Shown here in pieces: positions 1-7,743 of a stretch of DNA of 64,000 bases; position 1 is the stretch's first letter; every line of letters starts with the position of its first letter. The notes below the pieces were generated by a model. The model searched no databases, was not told the DNA's origin, and saw only the letters and a program-made list of their open reading frames with translations. This stretch comes from an uncultured Prevotellaceae bacterium (GTDB lineage Bacteria; Bacteroidota; Bacteroidia; Bacteroidales; Bacteroidaceae). A program made the translations under genes and the position numbers. The stretch lies in contig CAMVLT010000006.1 in the NCBI GenBank assembly GCA_947168395.1, positions 62,001 through 126,000 on the forward strand. The letters are read 5' to 3'.

Positions 1-55
1 GTTCGGACAGATAGCCGTTGGCCCCTTCGTCAAATGTGAATGTGGGTATCTTCAT
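1..55 (-). CDS. partial phage gene, N-terminus only
   Basis: An ATG at 55 (minus strand) opens a frame that runs off the left window edge after about 18 codons (MKIPTFTFDEGANGYLSE). It starts 3 bases after the stop of the adaptor-like gene and is probably the next gene of the same leftward structural operon. Nothing can be said about its function from this fragment. Confidence 0.55.
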   Translation of the reverse strand, partial: MKIPTFTFDEGANGYLSE

Positions 56-57
56 AT

Positions 58-717
58 CTACTGCTCACGGTTAGTTATGGTGGAAAACAGGTAGTTCTGC
101 GCTATGGTGAAAAGCTGCTGCGCCACCTGCTCACGGAATGCCACCATCGTAAGGGCGGCAACCTGATAGATGAAAGCGCCCTCCAGGCGTGCGGGTACGC
201 CGATCTCGGTCTCATCGCTCGACGTGTCGCCTACGACGGGCTTCTTGATGTAGGACACCTGTACGGTGTCGCTGTTTGCCTTGGCACTGTACAGCTCCAG
301 ATAGCGGTCTGCACCTTTGTACCTGTAGGCACTCACAGGGCGGTCCCAGCTGCCACGGGCGTATGTGTCCTGCTGCATGAGGTATTCCTGCGAGCTTTCG
401 GCTACGGGCTTGGGGGATAGCGACCACGACGAGAGGCGGGCAGACATCAGCCGGAGGAAGTCCGCAGGGAGCTTGACGGACACCATGGCACCGGCGGCAA
501 CCGTCACGCCTGAAACGGCGTACTGTGTCACCATGCTGCTGTCTATCTTCTCCTCTGGGGCGTTCTCGATGACGTATGTCAGCGCATACGGTATCTTGTC
601 AATGATGATCGCCGTCAGGTTCTCCTCGTCCGAGGTCTTGTTAAGGAACTCGGAATCACTGACCGTCAACTCGTCGATGGCTGACCTCACGCGGGTTACT
701 ATCTCCTTTACCTTCAT
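58..717 (-). CDS. head-tail adaptor-like phage protein
   Basis: 219 residues. An N-terminal helical part with an acidic stretch is followed by a beta-rich middle containing VSVKLPADFLRLMSARLSSW and a WDRPVSAYRYKG segment, then a helical C-terminus (LEGAFIYQVAALTMVAFREQ). This 'LP.DF.r..s.r' plus 'rP..Y' layout is seen in ring or adaptor proteins below the portal in podoviruses (P22 gp4 or T7 gp11 type). That is a resemblance by eye, not a demonstrated homology. It is leftward, 28 bp after the Pro/Glu-rich protein gene and part of the MCP operon. If correct, it docks on the portal and carries the tail nozzle. Confidence 0.5.
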   Translation of the reverse strand: MKVKEIVTRVRSAIDELTVSDSEFLNKTSDEENLTAIIIDKIPYALTYVIENAPEEKIDSSMVTQYAVSGVTVAAGAMVSVKLPADFLRLMSARLSSWSLSPKPVAESSQEYLMQQDTYARGSWDRPVSAYRYKGADRYLELYSAKANSDTVQVSYIKKPVVGDTSSDETEIGVPARLEGAFIYQVAALTMVAFREQVAQQLFTIAQNYLFSTITNREQ

Positions 718-745
718 AGCTCTTTACGGTATTGGGGGAGTCGGC

Positions 746-1360
746 CTATCCCTTGTGGATAAGGCACTTCCTGCCCTCCTTCTCCTCGATGAACTTGCGC
801 ACCTGGTTCTCGGTCTCTACCTGCTCGTTGTACTTACTTGCAATGTAGGTCACGGCTGCTGCAAGGTTCTCAAACTCCAGCTTGTCATTGCCACCAGGCT
901 GCTCTCCAGTCTCTCCCTCGCCGTCGGTCTGCTCAGGTGCTGGCTCCGGCTCAGGTTCCTTGGCAGGCTCCTGTGCAGGAACTTCAGGCTTCGGGGCTGG
1001 TGTGACCTGAGCCGAGTCGAAGTCTGGAGGGTTCGGCGCTTGCTGCTGTGCCGTATTCTCCATCTTGTCGATGATTTCGGCAAGGCCTTCGTCCTTAACC
1101 TCCGGCTGCTTGGGTGCTGCGGGCTGCTTGGGCTTGTTGTCGCCTTCTTCCTCGATGACCTGCAACAGACGGAACAGACGTCCGTTCTGATCGCTCTCGT
1201 CGAGTGCCCGCATCGTGAACGGGTCGCGGCAATAGAACTTGGCGGGAATGTTCTTCATCACGTTACCGCCGGTGAACTCCACCTGCACCTTCACGCCCTT
1301 GAAGGGAATCGTGGTGATGAGGTTGTTCTGGTTCTGTACGGTCTGATAAATCTTAATCAT
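746..1360 (-). CDS. phage structural-operon protein with Pro/Glu-rich linker
   Basis: 204 residues in three parts: an N-terminal beta-like domain of about 75 residues (MIKIYQTVQNQNNLITTIPF onward), a long Pro/Glu/Gln/Ala-rich linker at about residues 78-150, and a short helical C-terminal domain (residues 155-204, ending RKCLIHKG). It lies directly downstream of the major capsid gene in the same leftward operon. Such position and linker composition fit a decoration or head-completion protein, but no family was recognised. The acidic linker implies an extended, flexible connection between two folded ends. Confidence 0.55.
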   Translation of the reverse strand: MIKIYQTVQNQNNLITTIPFKGVKVQVEFTGGNVMKNIPAKFYCRDPFTMRALDESDQNGRLFRLLQVIEEEGDNKPKQPAAPKQPEVKDEGLAEIIDKMENTAQQQAPNPPDFDSAQVTPAPKPEVPAQEPAKEPEPEPAPEQTDGEGETGEQPGGNDKLEFENLAAAVTYIASKYNEQVETENQVRKFIEEKEGRKCLIHKG

Positions 1361-1422
1361 GTCGCTTCACTTTTAGGGGTTTAGAATAGGTGGCGGCTCT
1401 TGCACCGCCACCTTTGCCGTAT

Positions 1423-3060
1423 TTAGCCGTTTACGGTGCCGACGTACTGGTTCCAGGCGCCCTGAGTGTACTCGTACACAAGGTCGCTGCTGTAGTTCAC
1501 GCCGTTCACGGTGATGTCCTCGTTCAGGAGGATCAGCATGCCCTCGTAAGGAGTAGCAGGCAGGGTGTTCACCATGTTGACGGGACGTGCGGACTTCGAC
1601 ACGTTGCGCTTTGCAATCAGGCTGGCAGGGCCAACCAGGATGCTGTTGAAGCCACGGAGTGCAAGGGCACCGCCCTCGATGTAGATGTAGCGGGTTGCCT
1701 CGCGTGTGTCCTTAGCGCCCTTCTTCATGTCAACCGTGCGCTCGGTCTTCGAGATGTTGGTGTAGTAGCGGGCACCCTTCATGTCGATGACAACTGCGAA
1801 CTTCGAGTAGCCGATCTTGTTCAGTGCCGGAGCATAGATGATGTTCAGCTTACCGAAGTTGTTGTGGAATGCCAGGATCTTCACGCCGAAGTCGGTGGTC
1901 TCCTGAGTCAGGCGGATGCGGTCGTTGATGTCCTTCATGTTGATGATGTCCTCCAATATATCCTTACCGCAGTACATATCAGCCTCATCGTGCTCTGAGA
2001 ACTCGGTGAACTGAATCTTGGTGATGGCCGTCACGTCGCGGAACTCGATGCCGTCGTCGCTGATGCCTAACGTGTTAGACAGCTGGCGAAGGACGCCCTC
2101 TGACGTATAGACGAACTCCTCGCCCATGGTCGGGTCAACGAGCATCTTGAAGCGCTTCTGCTTACCGAGCCACAGTGTGTACTCTGCCTTGGCAGAGAAC
2201 TTGCGCAAAGCCTCGGCCTTGATGTCCTTGATGGCCCAGCGTGCCTTGGTGATGATGCGCTTCTGGTAGTCGGTGAAGACCACGTTGAAGATCTGCTTCT
2301 GCAGATAGACGGTCTTCGGACGGGGCTGGAAGTTGTCGGGTGCAACCTCCTGCTGGCTCTCTGCACCGGCGATGGCACAGACAACGAGCGGGGTGTTGGC
2401 GGGGATGGCAGGACAGGTCATGTCATCCAGCGAGTCGTTGTACTCGCCGTTCACCTTGGCGGGGCCGTTGATGGCCTGACAGGTGGCCTCCTTCAGTGTC
2501 GGGTTGGCAACCACGAACAGCATCAGGTCGCCCTCCTTCTTGGTGGTCGATCCGTCGGCGTAGCCGTCGACGCCCTGCACGTAGATGGTGCTACCCGGAG
2601 TCAGCAGCTTCAGGTCGCCGTCGAAGTTCGAGGCGTTGATCTTGATGCTGTCACCGGCGGCGATAGCTGCCTTCGTCTTTCCGCAGAGGTCTTCCTCACC
2701 GAGGCGGAAGTGGATGGTCTCGTAGTCGCGGCATGTACGCTGCTGGGCAACGGTACGTGCGCGGTTCAGAAGCACGAACTTATGACAGCGGAAGTGTATC
2801 ACGTCCTCGTCATAGTCAGGCTGGGCAAGGTCGCCCTCCTTCAACTGTGTGGCGCTGGCCTGCGTACCGCTCAGGTCCTGGCCTGCGCCGGTTCCGTCAG
2901 GATTGGGCAGGTTGTCGACTTTCGGGTCAACAGGGTCAACGGGGTTGTTGGGGTCGGGTACGGTAGGCACTTCGGCCATGGCCATACCGCCGCCAGTCAA
3001 CACGGCAAGCATGCAGAGGATGCAGCTCACCAGTAAATGAAAACTAAACAAACGTTTCAT
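1423..3060 (-). CDS. major capsid protein (HK97-fold type) with signal-like N-terminus
   Basis: 545 residues. The region at about residues 250-480 has features of phage major capsid proteins: a basic helix-rich segment (QKRIITKARWAIKDIKAEAL), then LGKQKRFKMLVDPTMGEEF and TSEGVLRQLSNTLG, then beta-rich strands. The gene is preceded by a scaffold-like gene and, across a divergent promoter, by the portal, the normal head-gene order. The N-terminus is odd: residues 1-29 form a textbook Sec signal (KR, a hydrophobic core, then AMA before EVP), followed by a Pro/Asp-rich stretch and ASATQLKEGDLAQ. The start at 3060 has a normal AT-rich leader; internal ATGs at residues 26 and 28 would remove the hydrophobic part. 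Identification as capsid protein is by motif and context. Confidence 0.72.
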   Translation of the reverse strand: MKRLFSFHLLVSCILCMLAVLTGGGMAMAEVPTVPDPNNPVDPVDPKVDNLPNPDGTGAGQDLSGTQASATQLKEGDLAQPDYDEDVIHFRCHKFVLLNRARTVAQQRTCRDYETIHFRLGEEDLCGKTKAAIAAGDSIKINASNFDGDLKLLTPGSTIYVQGVDGYADGSTTKKEGDLMLFVVANPTLKEATCQAINGPAKVNGEYNDSLDDMTCPAIPANTPLVVCAIAGAESQQEVAPDNFQPRPKTVYLQKQIFNVVFTDYQKRIITKARWAIKDIKAEALRKFSAKAEYTLWLGKQKRFKMLVDPTMGEEFVYTSEGVLRQLSNTLGISDDGIEFRDVTAITKIQFTEFSEHDEADMYCGKDILEDIINMKDINDRIRLTQETTDFGVKILAFHNNFGKLNIIYAPALNKIGYSKFAVVIDMKGARYYTNISKTERTVDMKKGAKDTREATRYIYIEGGALALRGFNSILVGPASLIAKRNVSKSARPVNMVNTLPATPYEGMLILLNEDITVNGVNYSSDLVYEYTQGAWNQYVGTVNG

Positions 3061-3110
3061 ACTAACTTAATTTATTAATCGTTGAAAAAATTTACCTATC
3101 ACTCTCTGTG

Positions 3111-3272
3111 TCAGTCATTCTCCCAGTCATCGAAGAATGACTTGCGCTTCTTCTTTTTCTTTGGAGGCGGCTCTATCGGCTCCTGCGCAAGGTTGCCGTC
3201 CTTCAGCTGGGTGGCGCTTGCTACGCTGCCGGTAAGGCTTACGCCTGCCTCCTGTCCGTCGGGGCCTGTCAT
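3111..3272 (-). CDS. 53-residue mini-protein sharing capsid and scaffold motifs
   Basis: ATG at 3272, stop at 3113-3111, lying between the scaffold-like gene (22 bp gap) and the capsid gene (50 bp gap). Residues 9-30 (AGVSLTGSVASATQLKDGN and on) match the capsid N-terminal stretch AGQDLSGTQASATQLKEGD, and the basic C-terminus KKKRKSFFDDWEND matches the scaffold C-terminus KKKSRFFDDWEREEGM. The middle is EPIEPPP. It has no signal or membrane segment. Matching both neighbours in protein sequence argues that the frame is real and arose by local duplication. The role is unknown; a capsid-scaffold adaptor is one possibility. Confidence 0.72.
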   Translation of the reverse strand: MTGPDGQEAGVSLTGSVASATQLKDGNLAQEPIEPPPKKKKKRKSFFDDWEND

Positions 3273-3294
3273 ACCTTATTATATTTAAAGGGTT

Positions 3295-4086
3295 CTACAT
3301 TCCTTCCTCACGCTCCCAGTCGTCGAAGAAGCGGCTCTTTTTCTTGCCCTCCGGCTCACCGGCTCCCGCTCCACCAGTGGAGAGGGTCGGCGGCAGCTCC
3401 TGCTCGTCGAAGTTCTTCTTCGGGTTCTGGATGCGGCTGTTAAGGGCCTGCGCACTGGCCTGCTCACGAGCCGTTGCGATGTCGGCGTCATAGTTGCGGG
3501 CTTTCAGGTACGCCTCCCAGGTCTCCTTGCTCACTATGCCCTTGGAAGCATTGCCGATGACGTTCTCGAAGAAGTCATCTACAAGCTGCAGGCATTCCTC
3601 GTCGCTCATGCCACGCTCCTGCTGGATCTCCTTCAGGGCGGCGAAAGAGGCCTGGTAGTTGGCCTTGATCTCTGCCTGCGCCTGCTGGCCCTTCAGCTGG
3701 TTCTCCTGGTACTTGTCGAGGGCCTGCGCTATCTTCGTCCCGAAGTCTGGGTCGTTGATAAGCTCCCTGATGTCAAGGTCGGGGCCTGCCTGCTCGGCAA
3801 GGTACACGAAGGGGTTCTCTCCTTCCTTGGCAGCAAGCAGCATACCGGCAAGCGTCGGGGTCTTGTCGAACACGTCGGCAAGCTCCTTGTTGCTCTTGCG
3901 GTAGCCCTCCAGCTCGTCAAGGTCGGCATTGGCCTGGCCGTAGTATGCGTCCTCGTCATCCTCGCTGATGTCGGGGTACGCCTCCCTGCGGCGGCTGGTG
4001 TAGCGCTCACGCTGCGTAGGCTCCTTCACTGGCTCCTGCTGCTGGTCGTTCGGCTGCACCTCTGCATCTGTCTTTTTCTCTGCCAT
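3295..4086 (-). CDS. scaffold-like protein
   Basis: 263 residues, highly charged and almost entirely helical by composition, with no cysteine-rich or catalytic motif. The N-terminal third is acidic (ISEDDEDAYYGQANADLDEL), the middle is Gln/Lys-rich helix (KYQENQLKGQQAQAEIKANY), and a Gly/Pro/Leu-rich linker leads to a basic-aromatic tail, KKKSRFFDDWEREEGM. Size, composition and position directly before the capsid gene are those of an internal scaffolding protein, whose C-terminal helix-basic tail usually binds the inside of the capsid protein. The ATG at 4086 follows an AT-rich leader. The tail motif is repeated in the next, 53-residue gene. Confidence 0.65.
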   Translation of the reverse strand: MAEKKTDAEVQPNDQQQEPVKEPTQRERYTSRRREAYPDISEDDEDAYYGQANADLDELEGYRKSNKELADVFDKTPTLAGMLLAAKEGENPFVYLAEQAGPDLDIRELINDPDFGTKIAQALDKYQENQLKGQQAQAEIKANYQASFAALKEIQQERGMSDEECLQLVDDFFENVIGNASKGIVSKETWEAYLKARNYDADIATAREQASAQALNSRIQNPKKNFDEQELPPTLSTGGAGAGEPEGKKKSRFFDDWEREEGM

Positions 4087-4116
4087 AATGATAATTATCT
4101 TTGGTGATTACTCTGA

Positions 4117-4563
4117 TTATCCGCAAACGGGGTCGCCACAGCACTTGTTGACCTGCTCCTCGAACCAGCGTCCGAAACTCTTGTCGGCCTTCTTCTGCTT
4201 GTCCTCGGGTTCCTCCTCGCCCTTCTTGCGGCTTACCTTCCAGCCGAGATCGTCAAGGGCGCTCTCCCAGCTCCATACGCTCACGCTCTGGTCCTTGCCG
4301 GTGACGAGGTAGTCGAACTTCTCTTCCATCTTGATGACCTTGTCGTGGGGTATCTCGTTCTTCTTCAGCAGCTCGGTAACGTCCTCGATGCTGCTGTCGG
4401 TACATACCACCACAAGGCTTGTGGAGTGCTTCTTCAGCGTTGTCATGCCTTCCTTGGCCATCTCACGGGGAGAATAGGAGCCGTCGGTCTGCTTCTCGAA
4501 AAGGGCCTCCTGCATGATGGCGTAGGCCTTTTTCTCTATCTTCTTATGCTTTGTCTCTGCCAT
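4117..4563 (-). CDS. unrecognised phage protein, first gene of leftward head operon
   Basis: 148 residues. An N-terminal basic helix (MAETKHKKIEKKAYAIMQEA) precedes a small alpha/beta domain (TSLVVVCTDSSIEDVTELLK), then a Trp-containing segment (SVSVWSWESALDDLGWKV), a lysine/glutamate linker and a tail KSFGRWFEEQVNKCCGDPVC. The tail has a weak resemblance to the KS-FF-DDWE tails of the scaffold and mini-protein (KSF..WFE). It is the first gene of the leftward head operon, divergent from the portal. I recognise no family. The three terminal cysteines are unusual for a head protein. Confidence 0.55.
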   Translation of the reverse strand: MAETKHKKIEKKAYAIMQEALFEKQTDGSYSPREMAKEGMTTLKKHSTSLVVVCTDSSIEDVTELLKKNEIPHDKVIKMEEKFDYLVTGKDQSVSVWSWESALDDLGWKVSRKKGEEEPEDKQKKADKSFGRWFEEQVNKCCGDPVCG

Positions 4564-4610
4564 GGCGCAAAAATTTTTCGGTAAAGATAAGAAGGAAATG
4601 AAGAGGCTTT

Positions 4611-4646
4611 TTCACAAAAATCCCAAACGTATGGGATTTTTGTGAA
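4611..4646. promoter_or_regulatory. 15-bp perfect palindrome, candidate phage operator
   Basis: TTCACAAAAATCCCA at 4611-4625 and its exact complement TGGGATTTTTGTGAA at 4632-4646 are separated by 6 bases. It lies in the 131-bp gap between the divergent head operon (start 4563) and portal operon (start 4695). Related copies occur at 15831 and 16178, with a half site at 34610. Position and symmetry fit binding by a dimeric phage regulator. Confidence 0.6.
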
Positions 4647-4675
4647 TTACCCACCTCTTTTCCTCTGTATCTTTG
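4639..4675 (+). promoter_or_regulatory. portal operon promoter candidate
   Basis: TATCTTTG at 4668-4675 matches the Bacteroidetes -7 box TAnnTTTG. TTTG at 4639-4642, inside the right arm of the palindrome, could serve as the -33 box, although the 25-nt spacing is longer than the usual 19-21. A transcript would start about 13 nt before the portal ATG. Confidence 0.5.
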
Positions 4676-4694
4676 CAACAAAAAGGAATGAAGT

Positions 4695-6725
4695 ATGCAA
4701 AGACCGCTTCTTACGCTCGATGATGTGCGTCCGCTCGGTAAGGACTACCGGCTCGACACGGTGAAGGAACGCCTGCGCCACAGCACGGGCGGGCGTTACG
4801 ACCTCGAACTGCTGGCAGACTGTGCCCGTTCGTGGAACAACAAGGATGGTTTCCGTAGGGAACGCGCGAGGATCCTCCGCTATCTCTTCGGCAACCAGTG
4901 GGGCGACTACATCACCTACAGGGGACTGAGGATGACCGAGGAGGATTATATCCGGCTGAAGCACAACGTACCCCTGAAGAACAATGTCATGGTGTCGCTG
5001 TGGATGTCCGTAGTCGGACTCCATGCCAAGCAGGAGACGGAGCCTGTATGCTATGCACGCTCTGAGGACAGCAAAAACCTCTCCGACATGATGTCATCGG
5101 CTTTGCAGACCAACTGGCAGAACACCTACATGCCGGACATTCTCGACGTGGTGTTTGCCGAATACCTCATATCGGGTGCTGCTTTCACCCGTGAGTCATA
5201 CGAAGAGCGGGAGGAACTGCACGACTCCTACACGGACTACATCAATCCCTACTACATGTTCTGGGAGGCCGGCAGTGATCCGGCACACCGTGACGTGCGC
5301 ATGATAGGCTACCTGCACGATATATCGCCTGCGGAGCTGTACTTCCGTTTCGCTAAGCCGAAGTACGGACTCACGATAAAAGACCTCAATGACATCTTCC
5401 ATATCGGACACCAGGGGGAGGCGGGCATCAACGAGAACTTCCAGGAGCAGAACCAGCAGCATGCCTACGAGAACGTCAGCTTCTACACGGCGTCGGACGC
5501 TTCGCTCGTACGTGTCATAGAGGTATGGCGTGAGGAGGTCAAGCCACGCTGGCAGTGCCACGATCCGCTGGCCGTCTCGCAGGCCGATGCCTATTTCCGT
5601 GTCGATACGAAGGACCTGAAGCATGTCAGGGCAAAGAACATTGAGCGCATGAAGCTCTACGACCAGCAGGGAGTGCCGGAGGAAAAGCGGGCGTTCATAA
5701 CCGCACAGCATATCGTCGATAAGTACTGGCACTACTGTTTCATGTCGCCGGAGGGACGCATCCTGTGCGAGGGAGAGACACCGTATGACCACAAGTCGCA
5801 TCCGTTCTCAATGACGCTCTTCCCCTATATCAACGGTGAAGTGCATCCGTTCATGGGCTTCTTCGTAGACCAGCAGCGTTTCATCAACTCCCTGGTGATG
5901 ATGAACCACATGGCCGTGAAGTCAGCCGTCAAGGGCTTGAAGTTCCTGCCCCTGTCGCTGAAGCCGGACGATATGACCATCGAGGAGTACGCCAACCAGT
6001 CCTCGGAGTACGATGCCGTCTATGTGTATGATGACCGCAAGGCGAAGCGCACGGGCGCAAAGCCGGAGTTCTTCACGCACTCGGCATTCAACATCGGCAC
6101 GAACGAGATGCTGCAGACGCAGCTCAACATGATACATGAGGTGTCGGGCGTTTCCGGCGCAATGCAGGGAAAGACACCCACCAGCGGCACGTCGTATGCA
6201 CGCTACTCGCTGGAGGCGGAGAACGCCACCACCACCATCTACCCGCTCATAAAGCGGTACAACTCTTTCAAGGAGCGCCTTGCCCTGAAGAAGTGCATCA
6301 CCATGCAGCAGTTCTACGAGGAGGGACGCGACATCACGCCCAAGTCCTCTGATCACCAGACATTCTACAAGGCACAGTCGGCCCGTAACGTGCAGTTCCG
6401 CACCTCCATCAAGGAGTCTGCAAGCTCGGCGGCATACATACAGCGCATCAACGAGTTCCTCGACCGTCTCTACGACCGTGGGGCCATCGACACCCGCATG
6501 TACATCAAGAACTACGACGCTCCCGGCTCAGACAAGATCCTCGTGGACTACGACAACTACATGCAGCAGGTACAGCAGGGACAGATGCCTGCCGCTCCCG
6601 TTCAGGTTCCCGGTGCAAACCAGCAGGCCGCACAGCAGGCCACGCAGGCGCTCATGGGCGGCGGACAGATGTTCACGCGCAAGCAGCCGGGCGAACGCCT
6701 CACACCTTACAAAGAAGCAGCATAG
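4695..6725 (+). CDS. phage portal protein
   Basis: 676 residues. The length and layout are those of a large podovirus-type portal: an N-terminal stretch with the DYITYRGLRMTEEDYIRLKH and NVMVSLWMSVVG segments (conserved 'N.i..i...v.G' portal helix), a long alpha/beta body, a C-terminal helical region (YNSFKERLALKKCITMQQFY), and a Gln/Ala/Pro-rich tail ending in QAAQQATQALMGGGQMFTRK. The portal dodecamer sits at one capsid vertex, is threaded by DNA and docks terminase. The gene heads a rightward operon with four small paralogous genes and a TerS-like gene. The ATG at 4695 follows a good TATCTTTG box. Confidence 0.82.
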   Translation: MQRPLLTLDDVRPLGKDYRLDTVKERLRHSTGGRYDLELLADCARSWNNKDGFRRERARILRYLFGNQWGDYITYRGLRMTEEDYIRLKHNVPLKNNVMVSLWMSVVGLHAKQETEPVCYARSEDSKNLSDMMSSALQTNWQNTYMPDILDVVFAEYLISGAAFTRESYEEREELHDSYTDYINPYYMFWEAGSDPAHRDVRMIGYLHDISPAELYFRFAKPKYGLTIKDLNDIFHIGHQGEAGINENFQEQNQQHAYENVSFYTASDASLVRVIEVWREEVKPRWQCHDPLAVSQADAYFRVDTKDLKHVRAKNIERMKLYDQQGVPEEKRAFITAQHIVDKYWHYCFMSPEGRILCEGETPYDHKSHPFSMTLFPYINGEVHPFMGFFVDQQRFINSLVMMNHMAVKSAVKGLKFLPLSLKPDDMTIEEYANQSSEYDAVYVYDDRKAKRTGAKPEFFTHSAFNIGTNEMLQTQLNMIHEVSGVSGAMQGKTPTSGTSYARYSLEAENATTTIYPLIKRYNSFKERLALKKCITMQQFYEEGRDITPKSSDHQTFYKAQSARNVQFRTSIKESASSAAYIQRINEFLDRLYDRGAIDTRMYIKNYDAPGSDKILVDYDNYMQQVQQGQMPAAPVQVPGANQQAAQQATQALMGGGQMFTRKQPGERLTPYKEAA

Positions 6726-6728
6726 GAT

Positions 6729-7202
6729 ATGGAGATAACACTGGATTTCACTACACTTGCAGGAGAGGTCAAGCGCTCTCTCTCCATCATAGGCAAACGC
6801 TCCATCGACGAGCAGGGAAACCTCATGTTCAAGGACATCACCCTCGGATCGCTGGAGGAGCCGCTGCTTGATGACTACCTGCAGCAGGCGGTCATCGACC
6901 TTGTCACGGAGTCCGACGCCTTCGTCACGGCTTCCACTGACAGCTCCATGACGCTGACGTTCCCAACGAACCACAACGACGCGCTGAATCCGGCCATCAC
7001 GAAGGTGTGCAAGGCATACTGCGTTTCCTACGCGCTCTATTCCTGGTTCTCCGTCGTGGCACCGAAGCTACAGGAGAAGTACATGGGCGACTGCAGGCGT
7101 CAGGCCGGGGCGCTCATAAGGCTCATACACAGCAAGAAGGCACCGACGGTTTCATCGGAAAGCCCACTGTCCGCAACGACAACAGTAACATCTAATTCAT
7201 AA
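6729..7202 (+). CDS. small virion-like protein, paralogue 1 of 4
   Basis: 157 residues, starting 3 bp after the portal stop. It starts with strands (MEITLDFTTLAGEVKRSLSI), has a beta-hairpin region (SMTLTFPTNHNDAL) and ends with a helical pair (VCKAYCVSYALYSWFSVVA, then QEKYMGDCRRQAGALIRLI) and a Ser/Thr-rich tail. The same strand-hairpin-helix plan, with a helix carrying aromatic residues and a final 'KKAPT' or 'KTAPT', recurs in the next two genes and more weakly in the fourth. The set is probably a head-tail connector or neck family. The function is inferred only from position between portal and terminase genes. Confidence 0.6.
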   Translation: MEITLDFTTLAGEVKRSLSIIGKRSIDEQGNLMFKDITLGSLEEPLLDDYLQQAVIDLVTESDAFVTASTDSSMTLTFPTNHNDALNPAITKVCKAYCVSYALYSWFSVVAPKLQEKYMGDCRRQAGALIRLIHSKKAPTVSSESPLSATTTVTSNS

Positions 7203-7206
7203 CATT

Positions 7207-7740
7207 ATGTCAAAGACAATCACACTATCGCTCAAGAAGAGCCTCGTCCTTGAGGCCGTAAAGGCCGACACGTACCAATCAGGACAGGTTGACAAGGCCT
7301 CTGACCCTGTGAAGAATGCCGCACTGGCCTACAATGAGCAGGCGGGCGACGAGACATACCAGGAGCGAAAGCTGGTGCGCTTCCTCCGCTCGGGACTGGC
7401 ACGCTTCGCTGCGGCCATGAACGAGTTCGTGGACTCTGAGAACGGTTCCATCTCCTACACGCTGACTGATAATTCCGATGCCATCACCATCAAGGTAGTG
7501 GTATCTGACAGCTACAACGACGGACTGGCACAGCCCCTGTCATCGTTCGCGGAGGAGTATGTAAGCTACACGATGGACTACATGTGGTGGCAGTCGATCA
7601 AGCCTGCACTGGCCAAGGACTACTTCGGGTACGCACAGGAAACGCTGACACAGATACGTCTGTGTCTGGCAAAGACGGCTCCCACTTCATCCTCTTCTTC
7701 CTATACGGACGTAACGGGTACGGTAACACCAAACACATAG
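7207..7740 (+). CDS. small virion-like protein, paralogue 2 of 4
   Basis: 177 residues, 4 bp after paralogue 1. Segment by segment it resembles paralogue 3: MSKTITLSLKKSLVLEAVKA against MSQVIKITLLKALAVNSAKN, DTYQSGQVDKASDP against ETFKTGVIDKATDQ, AYNEQAGDETYQERKLVR against AYHESAGDDQYDERMLAR, and the C-terminal helices MDYMWWQSIKPALAKDYFGY against RMVHLWWSTSDEKKAAFYAK, each followed by KTAP. This is a clear tandem duplication. There is no catalytic motif and no cysteine. It is likely a structural component of the neck or head. Confidence 0.62.
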   Translation: MSKTITLSLKKSLVLEAVKADTYQSGQVDKASDPVKNAALAYNEQAGDETYQERKLVRFLRSGLARFAAAMNEFVDSENGSISYTLTDNSDAITIKVVVSDSYNDGLAQPLSSFAEEYVSYTMDYMWWQSIKPALAKDYFGYAQETLTQIRLCLAKTAPTSSSSSYTDVTGTVTPNT

Positions 7741-7743
7741 GCC

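Noticed and set aside
365..1384. 339-codon plus-strand frame opposite the adaptor-like and Pro/Glu-rich protein genes
   Set aside because: Its translation is a Leu/Arg-rich shadow of the minus-strand genes, has no domain sense and crosses two real genes.
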